Assembly (NCBI GenBank): GCA_021648465.1
Contig: JAKISR010000003.1
Location: 1 to 64,000, forward strand
Origin: Sulfurimonas sp.
GTDB lineage: Bacteria; Campylobacterota; Campylobacteria; Campylobacterales; Sulfurimonadaceae
Length of the DNA stretch: 64,000 nt
Direction of reading: 5' to 3'
The position numbers were made by a program, and so were the translations under genes. The notes below the pieces were generated by a model that saw only the letters and a list, made by a program, of their open reading frames with translations, had not been told where the DNA came from and did not search any database. Positions 36,062 through 46,400 of the stretch are shown in pieces (positions within the stretch are counted from its first letter, which is position 1; each line of letters begins with the position of its first letter).

Positions 36062-36712
36062 ATGTCTATAAAGATGGCTGAACTTATGAAGCAAACTGGT
36101 GAAACACGCTCAACTCTACTTTTTTATGTAAAAGAGGGTCTACTGCAAGAACCTATGAAATCTAAACCAAATGTGCATCTTTATACAAATGATTCTATAG
36201 AGCGTGTTCATATGATTAAAACTTTGCAAAATCAACTACATTATACTATCACACAAATCAAACAAGTTTTTGATGATAATTCTTTTGATTTTAATAATGG
36301 GGTGGATGTGTTACTACAAAAACTCGATCTTTTTACTGGTGTTAAACAACATAATTTTAAAACTATAAAAGATGCCTTGGAAGTTTATGATTTAACCCAA
36401 TGGAGTATAGATTATTATATTAAAGAAGGTGTTGTTGAAATTCATAATGGTTATTTTAATGATAGTAGTTGGAAAACTCTTAAAATATTAAGTAACCTTA
36501 GAAGTTCTTCTAAAAGTAGAGAATTGCTACTATCCTATGTAAAAGTTGCAAAAGAGTTGGCTGTATTGGAGATAGACTTGGGGACTGAACTGCTTAACAA
36601 TGATAATACAAACCTTGCTCAAGAGATTTTTTTAGATACTATTCTTACCCTTAAACCATATATTTTTAATCTCCAAACAAAACTTGAACACAAAAGGAGA
36701 ACAGATGTCTAA
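36062..36712 (+). CDS. MerR-family transcriptional regulator with two MerR-like HTH segments
   Basis: This 216-residue DNA-binding protein has an N-terminal MerR winged helix: IKMAELMKQTGETRSTLLFYVKEGLL, HLYTNDSIERVHMIKTLQ. From about residue 98 comes a second, degenerate copy of the same pattern (FKTIKDALEVYDLTQWSIDYYIKEGVVE). The C-terminus is helical, with no Cys-rich metal site. It overlaps the next gene by 8 bp, so it likely regulates that acyltransferase/acyl-ligase fusion together with itself through the upstream palindrome. The effector may be a fatty acid or lysophospholipid; this is inferred from the neighbour only. Confidence 0.83.
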   Translation: MSIKMAELMKQTGETRSTLLFYVKEGLLQEPMKSKPNVHLYTNDSIERVHMIKTLQNQLHYTITQIKQVFDDNSFDFNNGVDVLLQKLDLFTGVKQHNFKTIKDALEVYDLTQWSIDYYIKEGVVEIHNGYFNDSSWKTLKILSNLRSSSKSRELLLSYVKVAKELAVLEIDLGTELLNNDNTNLAQEIFLDTILTLKPYIFNLQTKLEHKRRTDV

Positions 36713-39700
36713 TGTAACTTCAAATATTTACAAGATTAAAGGTTTTTTACCATACATAATAGTTGTGTTTTTAAATGCTTTTACAGATTTAGGACATAAA
36801 ATAATTATTCAAAACACTATATTTAAAATATATGATGGTCAAACTCAAATAATTTTAACAGCAATAGTAAATGCACTTATTTTGATTCCTTTTATTTTAC
36901 TTTTTTCTCCAGCAGGTTTTTTATCTGATAAGTTCAGTAAAAGTAAGGTTATGATTATTGCAGCTTGGGCAGCTGTAGTAATCACACTTGGTATTACACT
37001 ATCATACTATTTAGGTGAATTCAAATTAGCTTTTTTCTTAACTTTAGTACTTGCTATTCAGTCTGCTATTTATTCACCTGCTAAGTATGGATATATAAAA
37101 GAATTAGTTGGAAATAAGCATCTTACTTTGGGAAATGGGATTGTTCAAGCTGTTACAACTGTTGCCATTTTAGGTGGTATCTTTATCTACTCTGTATTTT
37201 TTGAAGGTTTATTAGCTGGAGAAACTTTTAATACAAGTGAGGAGCTATTAATAGCTATTGCACCGATAGGTTGGGCTTTGGTAGTTGGTTCTTTAGTTGA
37301 GCTTTTTCTTGCATATAAACTTCCAGATACAAAGATAAATAGTAAGAAAAAATTTAATTTTAAAAAATATTATACAGGTAAATATTTAAAAAATAATATG
37401 AAAATAATCAATAGTAATAGTATTATCTTTCATTCTATTATTGGTCTTTCATTGTTTTGGTCTATCTCTCAGGTAATTCTTGCAAGTTTTCCATCATATG
37501 CAAAAGAAGTGCTGTTTATGCAAAATACTATAGTTGTTCAAGGTATGATGGCATTAGCTGGGGTTGGCATAGTTATTGGCTCTATTATTGTTGGAAATAT
37601 TTCTAAAAATTACATAGAAACAGGAAGTATTCCAGTAGGTGCTTTAGGTATAACAATAGCACTATTTCTTCTTCCAAATCTGATAAATCCTATCCTTATA
37701 GGTATAAATTTTTTGGTTTTTGGTTTTTTTGCGGCTTTTTTTATTGTACCGTTAAATGCACTTATTCAGATTAATGCAAAAGAGCATGAACTAGGTATTA
37801 CTATAGCTGGTAATAATTTTGTACAAAATGTATTTATGGTTAGTTTTTTAGCTTTTACTGTCGTACTTGCTATTTTTGGAGCGAGTGGAGTTAGTCTGTT
37901 TTACCTGATGTTATTTATTTCAATTGTTGGATCTGTATATGTGATTAAATATATTCCACAATCAATGATAATATTTTTAGTATCTTTTATTGTTTCACGC
38001 CGTTTTAAAATTGATGTCTTAGGGTTTAATAATGTTCCTCAAACAGGTGGTGTTCTTCTTTTGGGAAATCATATCTCATGGCTAGATTGGGCAATCATAC
38101 AGATTACAATGCCTCGTAAAGTTCGTTTTGTAATGGAGAGAACTATATATGAAAGATGGTATTTGAAATTTTTTCTAAATTTCTTTAAAGCCGTACCAAT
38201 CTCAGCTCGTGGAGTAAAAGAGGCTGCACAAAAAGTTAGTGAACTTTTAAATAGTGGTGAAGTAGTTTGTCTTTTTCCTGAGGGAACTATTAGTCGTACA
38301 GGACAATTAAGTGAGTTTAAAAGAGGTTTTGAATTTATGGCAAAAAATGCAAATGCTGTTATAGTTCCATTTTATCTTTGTGGTTTGTGGGGAAGTAGAT
38401 TTTCCCGTTCATCTTCAAAATTTAAAGAAGCTAAGAAAACTAAAAAGCGTGATATTGTTGTCTCTTTTGCAAAGCCTATAAATATATCTAGTTGTGCTGT
38501 TGATGTAAAGCAAAAAGTTTTTGAGCTATCTATTAGTTCATGGAAACACTTTACACAAAACTTTCCATCTATGCAAGAAGCTTGGGTAAATACTGCTAAG
38601 CGTTTGGGTTCTGAGTTTTGTATGGCTGATTCAAAAGGTAAAGCTATATCTTTTTCAAAAGCCTTAACAGGTACAATTTTATTCTCAAACTTTATACAAA
38701 AAAACTCTGAACAAAATATTGGTATATTGATGCCAACAGTATCAGCTGGTGCTATAGTAAATATGGCAGCTCTAATGGCTGGTAAAACAGTTGTAAATCT
38801 TAATTATACAGCATCGATGAGTTCTTTAAAAACCTCAATAAAAAAAGCTGAGATAAAAACTATATACACAGCAAAAGAGTTTATAGAAAAGCTAAAAACA
38901 AAAGGTTTTAATATAGATGAACTTCTTGGTGAAAGTAAAATTATCTATCTTGAAGAGCTAAAAGCTGAGATATCAAAATCAAAAGCATTAGTAACATTTT
39001 TTATGGTTAAGTTATTACCATCTTTTATAATTAAGAGTTTGTTTATAAAAAAAGCATTAAGTGAGGATGTTGCTGCAATACTTTTTAGTTCAGGTTCAGA
39101 AGGTGAACCAAAAGGTGTAATGCTTACTCATAAAAACTTTATGGCAAACATTAGACAGATTTCAGATGTTTTAAATATGCAAGATGAAGATGTACTTTTA
39201 GCATCTTTGCCATTATTTCATGCTTTTGGATTAACTGCTACAACTTGGTTACCTATGATTGAAGGGATTCCAATGGTTTGTCATCCAGACCCAACTGATG
39301 CTGTAGGGATAGGAAAAGCTATTGCAAGATATAGAGCAACTGTTATGTTTGGAACTTCAACTTTTTTAAGACTTTATGCAAAAAATAAAAAAGTACACCC
39401 TTTAATGTTAGAGAGTCTTAGGCTTATTATTGCAGGTGCAGAGAAATTAAATCCTGAAGTTAGAAAAATGTTTAAAGAGAAGTTTCATAAAAATATATAT
39501 GAGGGATATGGAGTAACAGAATCTTCACCTGCTTCTAGTATAAATATACCAGATATCTTAATAACAAATAAGCTTACTATTCAAGTAGGAAGTAAGGAGG
39601 GTAGCATAGGTTTACCGCTTCCAGGAACAGCTTTTAAAATAGTTGATCCAAACACTTTAAAAGAGTTAGACATAGATGAAGATGGATTGATTTTGATAGG

Positions 39701-40163
39701 TGGACCACAAGTTATGAAAGGTTATCTCAAAGATGATAAAAAAACTAAAGAAGTTATGACAGAAATAGATGGGCAGAAGTGGTATAAAACAGGAGATAAA
39801 GGTCACTTAGATTTAGATGGTTATCTTTATATAGTAGATAGATATTCCCGTTTTGCTAAACTTGGTGGGGAGATGGTCTCACTTGGAGCTATTGAGAGTG
39901 AGATTCAAACATATATAAATAATTCTGACGTAGAACTTTTAAGTGTAAATTTGCCAGATGAGAAAAAAGGCGAAAAGATTGTTTTACTTATTCAAGGATA
40001 TGAAGATGCATCAACACTTAAAAAAGCTTTGGTTGATTCAGGAATGAATCCATTAACAATCCCTTCTGAAGTATTTGAAGTTCAAAGTATTCCAAAACTT
40101 GGAAGTGGAAAAAGTGATTTTGCAGGTGCAAAAAAATTGGCTTTAGAGCTGTGCAGAGAATAA
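36705..40163 (+). CDS. LplT-PlsC-Aas fusion: MFS transporter, acyltransferase and acyl-ACP/CoA ligase
   Basis: This 1152-residue inner-membrane protein has three parts. Residues about 10-410 form an MFS transporter of the LplT lysophospholipid-flippase type. About 415-630 is a PlsC domain with catalytic NHISWLDW (HX4D) and FPEGTISRTG. About 640-1150 is an AMP-forming acyl ligase with P-loop SSGSEGEPKGVMLTHKN, EGYGVTESSP and KTGDKGHLDLDGYLY. In E. coli, LplT and the bifunctional Aas are separate proteins that bring in lysophosphatidylethanolamine and reacylate it; here the steps are in one chain. ATG 36705 follows AAGGAG; the frame opens seven codons earlier. It overlaps the MerR gene. Confidence 0.92.
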   Translation: MSNVTSNIYKIKGFLPYIIVVFLNAFTDLGHKIIIQNTIFKIYDGQTQIILTAIVNALILIPFILLFSPAGFLSDKFSKSKVMIIAAWAAVVITLGITLSYYLGEFKLAFFLTLVLAIQSAIYSPAKYGYIKELVGNKHLTLGNGIVQAVTTVAILGGIFIYSVFFEGLLAGETFNTSEELLIAIAPIGWALVVGSLVELFLAYKLPDTKINSKKKFNFKKYYTGKYLKNNMKIINSNSIIFHSIIGLSLFWSISQVILASFPSYAKEVLFMQNTIVVQGMMALAGVGIVIGSIIVGNISKNYIETGSIPVGALGITIALFLLPNLINPILIGINFLVFGFFAAFFIVPLNALIQINAKEHELGITIAGNNFVQNVFMVSFLAFTVVLAIFGASGVSLFYLMLFISIVGSVYVIKYIPQSMIIFLVSFIVSRRFKIDVLGFNNVPQTGGVLLLGNHISWLDWAIIQITMPRKVRFVMERTIYERWYLKFFLNFFKAVPISARGVKEAAQKVSELLNSGEVVCLFPEGTISRTGQLSEFKRGFEFMAKNANAVIVPFYLCGLWGSRFSRSSSKFKEAKKTKKRDIVVSFAKPINISSCAVDVKQKVFELSISSWKHFTQNFPSMQEAWVNTAKRLGSEFCMADSKGKAISFSKALTGTILFSNFIQKNSEQNIGILMPTVSAGAIVNMAALMAGKTVVNLNYTASMSSLKTSIKKAEIKTIYTAKEFIEKLKTKGFNIDELLGESKIIYLEELKAEISKSKALVTFFMVKLLPSFIIKSLFIKKALSEDVAAILFSSGSEGEPKGVMLTHKNFMANIRQISDVLNMQDEDVLLASLPLFHAFGLTATTWLPMIEGIPMVCHPDPTDAVGIGKAIARYRATVMFGTSTFLRLYAKNKKVHPLMLESLRLIIAGAEKLNPEVRKMFKEKFHKNIYEGYGVTESSPASSINIPDILITNKLTIQVGSKEGSIGLPLPGTAFKIVDPNTLKELDIDEDGLILIGGPQVMKGYLKDDKKTKEVMTEIDGQKWYKTGDKGHLDLDGYLYIVDRYSRFAKLGGEMVSLGAIESEIQTYINNSDVELLSVNLPDEKKGEKIVLLIQGYEDASTLKKALVDSGMNPLTIPSEVFEVQSIPKLGSGKSDFAGAKKLALELCRE

Positions 40164-40251
40164 AATAATTTTTTTTGATATTTATATTATGTATTAGTTT
40201 TATTACAGTATAGTTAAGTTTCAAATATTAAATTAAGGAGATGATAGTTAA

Positions 40252-40647
40252 ATGTTCAATAAGTTAATGATTTTTTTTAGTATTATTATTATTTTAATAA
40301 CTATGAACAGTAACTATCATTTTCACAACTCTCACATTGATAATCACCATAACAATTCCCATTATCACCATCACATAGAGGTTGATTTTTATGATGGAAC
40401 TACTGAACAATCAAATCTTCATCATGTAGAACATACTCAATATTTAGAGAATATCGGCATAATAAGTAGTGTACTTTTAGTACTTCTCTTTATTGGTATT
40501 AATTTTTCTTTTTTGTTGTTACCTCGAACAAAAGTATCTGCAAAACAAAATTCTAAAATTCTATTTTGCAGATACTTTTTTATCTACCCACCTCCAATTC
40601 TAATTCGTTCTATTCTTTTTCACGCACCTCCAAATAATCATTCTTAA
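40252..40647 (+). CDS. His-rich small membrane protein of the metal-efflux locus
   Basis: This 131-residue protein is not recognised as a family. It has a hydrophobic N-terminal segment (LMIFFSIIIILITM), then a His-rich stretch (about 22-42, with HFHNSHIDNHHNNSHYHHH), probably periplasmic and metal binding. A second membrane helix (GIISSVLLVLLFIGINFSFLLL) and a Pro-rich tail ending HAPPNNHS follow. It resembles the small His-rich proteins often encoded ahead of Czc/Cus efflux genes. AAGGAGATGA stands about 7-16 nt before the ATG. It probably senses or buffers the exported metal. Confidence 0.65.
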   Translation: MFNKLMIFFSIIIILITMNSNYHFHNSHIDNHHNNSHYHHHIEVDFYDGTTEQSNLHHVEHTQYLENIGIISSVLLVLLFIGINFSFLLLPRTKVSAKQNSKILFCRYFFIYPPPILIRSILFHAPPNNHS

Positions 40648-40738
40648 ATTATCAACTTTATTGTCTTTTAAAAACAAATTATATTTGTTATATAGAGACT
40701 CGTACATATTGAAAAAATAAATATAAGGAATATTATTT

Positions 40739-41953
40739 ATGAAAATTATTATCTTGTTTTTAGTGATAACTATAAACATATACGCAACAAAAACTACTTA
40801 TAAGTGGGATGACTTTATTCAAAAAGCAGTAGATGCTTCATTGGTTCTTAGACAAAATGATGCACAGTTGGCTATAAAAAGAAGTGAAATCACTCAATCA
40901 ACTTTATTAGAAAATCCTACATTTGAAATCTCATTTGATAATGGATTGAAAAATAGTATCGATTATTCATATCTTGAATTTACTCAAAAATTACCTGCAT
41001 TAGGTGAACGATATTTAAAAAAGAGAACAGCTCAGCTCTACTTAAGAAGTGAGCAATACTCTAAAGATGCAACTTTACTTAAAGTTCAATATAGAGCAGC
41101 ATCTCTTTTTCAAGAAATATATTTTTTAAAAAAACAGATTGATATTGTTAATCAACAACTTATAGAAATTAAAGATTTACAAAAAAAATCAAAAAACCGT
41201 GAAGAATTAGGTGAAATTTCAAGTTTTGAAAATTCTCGTATTGATATCTTAAAACAACAAGTGGTTATGAGGAAAAAAAAATTACAAAACAGCTATATAA
41301 AATTAATGTTTGATACACAATCACTACTCAATATAGATAATGAAATTTTAATTTTAGGAGATATTATTAAATTTAAAAAAGAAGAGATAGAAGTTTTAAT
41401 AAGCTCTCTTAAAAAAAGCCCCCAATATTTAAAATATAAAGCTGAATTAGAAGCGACAAAACAAGAACTAAAATTAGTAAAAGCAACACGATATGCATTA
41501 CCTGAATTGTATGTCTATTCAGAGCGTGATCTTAATTTAAATAATAGTGTTGATAATACATATGGTTTTGGTTTTAGACTATCTATACCATTATGGGATA
41601 CTAAAGAGACTAAAATGGAAATACAAAACGCTAAAATACAAAAAAGTGCAATTAAAGCTCAAGAGATTCTATACAAACTTAAACGCAGTGTTAACGGATA
41701 TCATAAGCTTTATAAAAGTACTACACTACAAGTTAAAAATTATAAAATAAATTTACTTGAACCCTCTAAAAAATATTATGAAACAAGTGTATTTTTGTTT
41801 GAGCTTGGTGAGAGTAATTTACTTGAACTTTTAGATGCACAAGCACTCTATTTTCAAAGTCAACATGAATATCAAAATTTAATTTCACAATCTCACATCT
41901 ATTGGCTTAAGCTTTGTAGTGTAGCCAATATTAACCTACTAAAGGACAATTAA
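40739..41953 (+). CDS. TolC-family outer-membrane efflux protein (CzcC-like)
   Basis: This 404-residue outer-membrane channel of a tripartite efflux pump has a signal peptide (about 1-16, ending NIYA) and two long coiled-coil repeats: SEITQSTLLENPTFEISFDNGL, FTQKLPALGERY, then RYALPELYVYSERDLN, GFGFRLSIPLWDTKETKM and FELGESNLLELLDAQALYF. This is the OEP pattern of CzcC. The stop overlaps the ATG of the adaptor gene. AAGGAA lies 9-14 nt before the start. Confidence 0.9.
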   Translation: MKIIILFLVITINIYATKTTYKWDDFIQKAVDASLVLRQNDAQLAIKRSEITQSTLLENPTFEISFDNGLKNSIDYSYLEFTQKLPALGERYLKKRTAQLYLRSEQYSKDATLLKVQYRAASLFQEIYFLKKQIDIVNQQLIEIKDLQKKSKNREELGEISSFENSRIDILKQQVVMRKKKLQNSYIKLMFDTQSLLNIDNEILILGDIIKFKKEEIEVLISSLKKSPQYLKYKAELEATKQELKLVKATRYALPELYVYSERDLNLNNSVDNTYGFGFRLSIPLWDTKETKMEIQNAKIQKSAIKAQEILYKLKRSVNGYHKLYKSTTLQVKNYKINLLEPSKKYYETSVFLFELGESNLLELLDAQALYFQSQHEYQNLISQSHIYWLKLCSVANINLLKDN

Positions 41954-43485
41954 TGAAACAACTATCTTTAATATTTTTTACAATACTACTGTTTTTAAGC
42001 GGCTGTAGTGAAAAACATGAAGCACACACACAAGCTGTAGAAGAAAAAATAGAACCTGAGCCTGTTGCTATTACTGACTACACTAAACAAACAGAGTTAT
42101 TTGTAGAGTTTGATCAATTTGTTCTTAATCAGGAATCTACTTTTTTAGCACATTTTACATATATGGATACATTTAAACCATTTACAGAGGGTTATGTAAA
42201 AGCATGTCTTACCTATTTAAACCAAATAACTGAGTGCTTTGATGTTGACTCACCAGTTCGTAAGGGTATTTTTAAACCAGTTGCTATTCCATCACAAAGT
42301 GGTAAAGTTGAATTAGATATTACTGTTGAGCAAGGAAATATAAAACAAACACATAAATTAGGTTCATTTCAAGTTTATGAATCAAATGAGAAAATTCCAA
42401 CTCATGCTGAACAAGAAGAAGATGATGGTATTAGTTATTTAAAAGAGCAACAATGGGAAGTTGAATTTGCAACGCACATAGCTACAAAAAAATTATTAAA
42501 AGAATCAGTTTCAACATTTGCTAAAATAGAAGTACCAACTAATCAGGAGTATTTTTTAAGTGCACCTGTAGCAGGAATTGTTACAACAAGTAGAGAATTA
42601 GGTGTTGGCTCATTAGTAAGTAAAAATATGGAATTAGCTCATATCACACCATTACTTGGGCAAAAAGAAGATATTTCAACTCTTAAATTTGAGCTAAAAA
42701 AAGCAGAAATAAATCTTATGATGAAAAGAGATGAGAATGAACGGGTACAAAAGCTTAAAACTAGAAATGCAGTGTCTCAAAAACGAATAGTAACTGCCCA
42801 GCAAAACTATAAAATAGCAAAAGCACAATATGAAAATATAATCCAAAGATTAAATCAGTTTGACACAAGTAGTGGCAGCAAGGTAGGTATTTCATTAAAA
42901 AGTCCAATAGATGGTAAAGTTGTTAAACAGCTAGCACTTTCTGGTTCGTATGTTAATGAAGGTGATTCAATACTCCATATAGTAAATCCAAAAAAATTAC
43001 TACTTAATGTTCGTATACCTCAAAGTGAAGTATCTAAAGTTACTAAACCTTTAGGTGTAGAGTTGATACTTGATGATAATTCGTTTAGTTTTAATGTAGC
43101 AAAGGATACAAAATTTCTTTATTTTAGTGATATTATCGATCCAAAAACGCGTTGTGCTTCATTGGTATTTGAGATAAATAATCCCCCTTCATTTTTAAAA
43201 GCTGGTATAGGTTACGCTGCAAAAGCTTATACTGGCAAAATTGTGAAAACTTTGGCGATTTTAAAAAGCTCGATAGTAAATGATAATGGACTCCATGTTG
43301 TATATGTTCAAGTAGGTGGAGAGAGTTTTGAGCGTCGTAATATAGAGACTGGCATGAGTGCTGGTGATTATATTGAGATAAAATCAGGTGTAAATGATGG
43401 TGAACATGTTGTTTCAAAAGGTGCTTATCAAGTTCTTCTATCTGCCTTGTCACCTGCTGCCGCTGGCGCAGGTCATGCACATTAA
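41953..43485 (+). CDS. Metal efflux RND periplasmic adaptor (CzcB-like) with N-terminal extra domain
   Basis: This 510-residue lipoprotein has lipobox LFLSGCSEK near residue 17, followed by a His-containing linker. Residues about 45-150 form a beta-sandwich-like extra domain (ELFVEFDQFVLNQESTFLAHF, DSPVRKGIFKPVAIPSQSGKVELDI). The adaptor proper follows: lipoyl halves (YFLSAPVAGIVTTSRELGVG, GISLKSPIDGKVVKQLALSGSYVNEGD), a coiled coil between them, then barrel and membrane-proximal domains. The tail ends AAGAGHAH. It bridges the TolC-like channel and the CzcA-like pump. Such extended adaptors are seen in some heavy-metal RND systems. Confidence 0.92.
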   Translation: MKQLSLIFFTILLFLSGCSEKHEAHTQAVEEKIEPEPVAITDYTKQTELFVEFDQFVLNQESTFLAHFTYMDTFKPFTEGYVKACLTYLNQITECFDVDSPVRKGIFKPVAIPSQSGKVELDITVEQGNIKQTHKLGSFQVYESNEKIPTHAEQEEDDGISYLKEQQWEVEFATHIATKKLLKESVSTFAKIEVPTNQEYFLSAPVAGIVTTSRELGVGSLVSKNMELAHITPLLGQKEDISTLKFELKKAEINLMMKRDENERVQKLKTRNAVSQKRIVTAQQNYKIAKAQYENIIQRLNQFDTSSGSKVGISLKSPIDGKVVKQLALSGSYVNEGDSILHIVNPKKLLLNVRIPQSEVSKVTKPLGVELILDDNSFSFNVAKDTKFLYFSDIIDPKTRCASLVFEINNPPSFLKAGIGYAAKAYTGKIVKTLAILKSSIVNDNGLHVVYVQVGGESFERRNIETGMSAGDYIEIKSGVNDGEHVVSKGAYQVLLSALSPAAAGAGHAH

Positions 43486-43494
43486 GGACTTAAA

Positions 43495-46400
43495 ATGTTA
43501 GAAAAAATAATTAATTGGTCTTTAGATAAGCGTTTTGTTGTTTTAATTTTGGGTATTGCTATTATGGTTTTTGGAGTTTTAGAACTTAAAAAGTCTGAGG
43601 TAGATATTTTTCCAGATTTAACTGCCCCAACTGTTACAGTACTTACAGAATCTACTGCAATGACACCAGTGGAGATTGAACAACTCATCACTATTCCTAT
43701 AGAAAATGGATTAAATGGACTCTCTGGACTTCGCCGTATTCGATCAAATTCATTAAGTGGAATATCTGTTGTGTATGTAGAGTTTGAATGGGATACGGAT
43801 ATCTATCGTGCTCGTCAACTAGTAACTGAAAAAATTCAGCTTATTAAAGAAAATTTACCACAGGATGTAAAGTCTCCTGTATTAGCACCAATCTCTTCTA
43901 TAATGGGTGAGATTATGTTTATAGCATTGCATTCAGAGGTACACTCAACACTTGAGTTAAAAACAGTAGCAGATTGGGATGTTCGTCAACGCTTACTTTC
44001 AATATCTGGAATTTCAGATATTATACCTATTGGTGGTGATACAAAACAGTATCAAATACTTATTAAGCCTGAAAAATTAATTGATTATGATTTAAGTGTC
44101 AATGAAATACTTCAAGCAATTAGACAGTCAAATGAAAATGCATCAGCTGGATATTATGTTCAAAATTCTCAAGAGTATATGCTTAGAGGAATTGGAAGAT
44201 TTCAAAATATCAAAGATATTGCTAGTACAGTAATTAAAACAAAGAATGGTGTCCCAATACGAATTTCTGATGTAGCCGAAGTTAATATTGGCGCTGCTCC
44301 TAAGCGTGGAGAAGGTTCATATAATGGTAACAAAGCAGTTGTTTTAGCTATTCAAAAACAGCCAAATGTAAATACTCTAGAGCTAACTAAAAAGATAGAA
44401 TTAAGTATTGATAAAATTCAAAAAACTCTGCCAAATGGAATGAAAATAGAAAAAGATTTGTTTAAGCAGTCCTCCTTTATTGAAGCAGCAATTAGCAATC
44501 TTTTATATGCTCTTAGAGATGGTGCTATTTTAGTTATTGTAATTGTATTACTTTTTTTACTTAGTATACGAGCTACATTAATTACTCTTACGGCAATTCC
44601 TTTATCACTTTTTTCAACCATATTTTTGCTAAATGCTTTGGATATAACAATAAATACAATGACCTTGGGAGGGATGGTTATTGCCCTTGGAGTGTTAGTT
44701 GATGATGCCATTATTGTTGTTGAAAATATTATTCGAAGACTTCAGCAAAATAGTGAAAAAGAGCCATCAAAGCAACTTAGTCGTTTAAAAGTTATATCAA
44801 AAGCCACACTTGAGATTCAGAGTTCTATAGTTTTTGCTACTATGATTATCTTGTTAGTATTTGTACCACTGTTTTTCTTAGAGGGTATGGAAGGAAAACT
44901 ACTAGCTCCACTAGGTATAGCATATATTAGTGCGTTAGTTGCTTCTTTAGTTGTTGCTATAACAATCACTCCTGTATTTAGTTACTACTTTTTAAAAATA
45001 AAATCAAAAAATGTACATAAAACTTCAAACTTTTTACTGTTTCTCATAAATGTGTATGACAAAGTATTAAACCTTACAATGGATCGTTGGAAAATGCTGG
45101 TTATTAGTTTTAGTTTCTTGTTTGTTATAGCAGGTGTATTTTTACTTAATGCAGGAAAATCTTTTCTTCCAGAGTTTAATGAGGGGAGTTTAACTGTAGC
45201 TATAGTTTCTTTACCAGGAACTTCTTTAGAAAAATCAGATGCCCTTGGTATAAGTATTGAAGAAGTTTTACTTGGATTTGAAGAGGTTGTCTCAGTTACA
45301 AGAAGAACAGGTCGTTCTGAATTAGACCCTCATGCACAAGGTGTACATGCTTCTGAAATGGAAGTGGAGCTAAAGATGAAAGATCGCTCTAAAGAGGAGT
45401 TCCTTGAAGCTTTGAGAAAAGATTTTTCTGGTGTTGCTGGGGTTAATATCTCTGTAGGTCAACCAATCTCTCACAGAATAGATCATATGCTCTCTGGATC
45501 AAAAGCAGCTATTGCGATTAAGGTGTTTGGGGAGGATATAAATGAACAACGCGCCATTGCTAAAAAGATAAAAACAATTGTTGAAAATGTAGAGGGTACA
45601 GTTGATGTTATGGTTGAGAATCAAACAGATCTTCCTCAAATTGTTATGGAGTTCAATCGTCCAGTTATGGCTTCTTATGGCATAAGTGTATCAGAGCTTA
45701 GTGAAATTATTCAAACTGCATTTTATGGCACAAAAGTTACAAAATTTATTGAAAAAAATCGTTTATACGATGTTGTTGTAAAGTATCAGCAGAAAAAAAA
45801 TGTTGATATCAATGTTATTAAATCAACTTTGATTCAAACTTCTTCTGGGGCACAAGTTTTTTTAGGAACACTTGTAAAAATCTCTGAAGCACGAATGCCA
45901 TATATGGTTAGTAGAGAAGGTATGGAGCGAAAAGTAGTTTTAACATCAAATGTTTCAAGTAGTGATTTAGTTGGAATTGTGAAAGAGATAAAAAAAGGTA
46001 TAGCTGAAAATATAAATTTACCAAAAGGTTATCGTATAGAGTATGGAGGACAATTTGTAAGTGCAGAATCATCTTCAGATATATTGATGATTTTAGGGAC
46101 ACTTGTTATGTTTGGTGTATTTATACTTCTATATTTAGCATTTTCTTCTACTAGAGATGCAATGCTAATTTTAGTAAATCTTCCCTTTGCATTAATTGGA
46201 GGAGTTGTAGGACTATACATTTCTGGTGGGATAATCTCTATTGCCACTTTGATAGGTTTTATAACTCTTTTTGGTATAGCAACTCGTAATGGTGTAATGA
46301 TGGTTTCACATATACATAATTTAATACGCATTGAGGGAGTCTCAAATTTTGAAGAAGCGGTTAGACAAGGTGCAAAAGAGCGTTTAATCCCAATTTTAAT

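Noticed and set aside
42050..42480. N-terminal extension of the CzcB-like adaptor as a separate gene fused by error
   Set aside because: The frame is continuous, the lipobox is at the start, and similar extended adaptors are known in heavy-metal RND systems.
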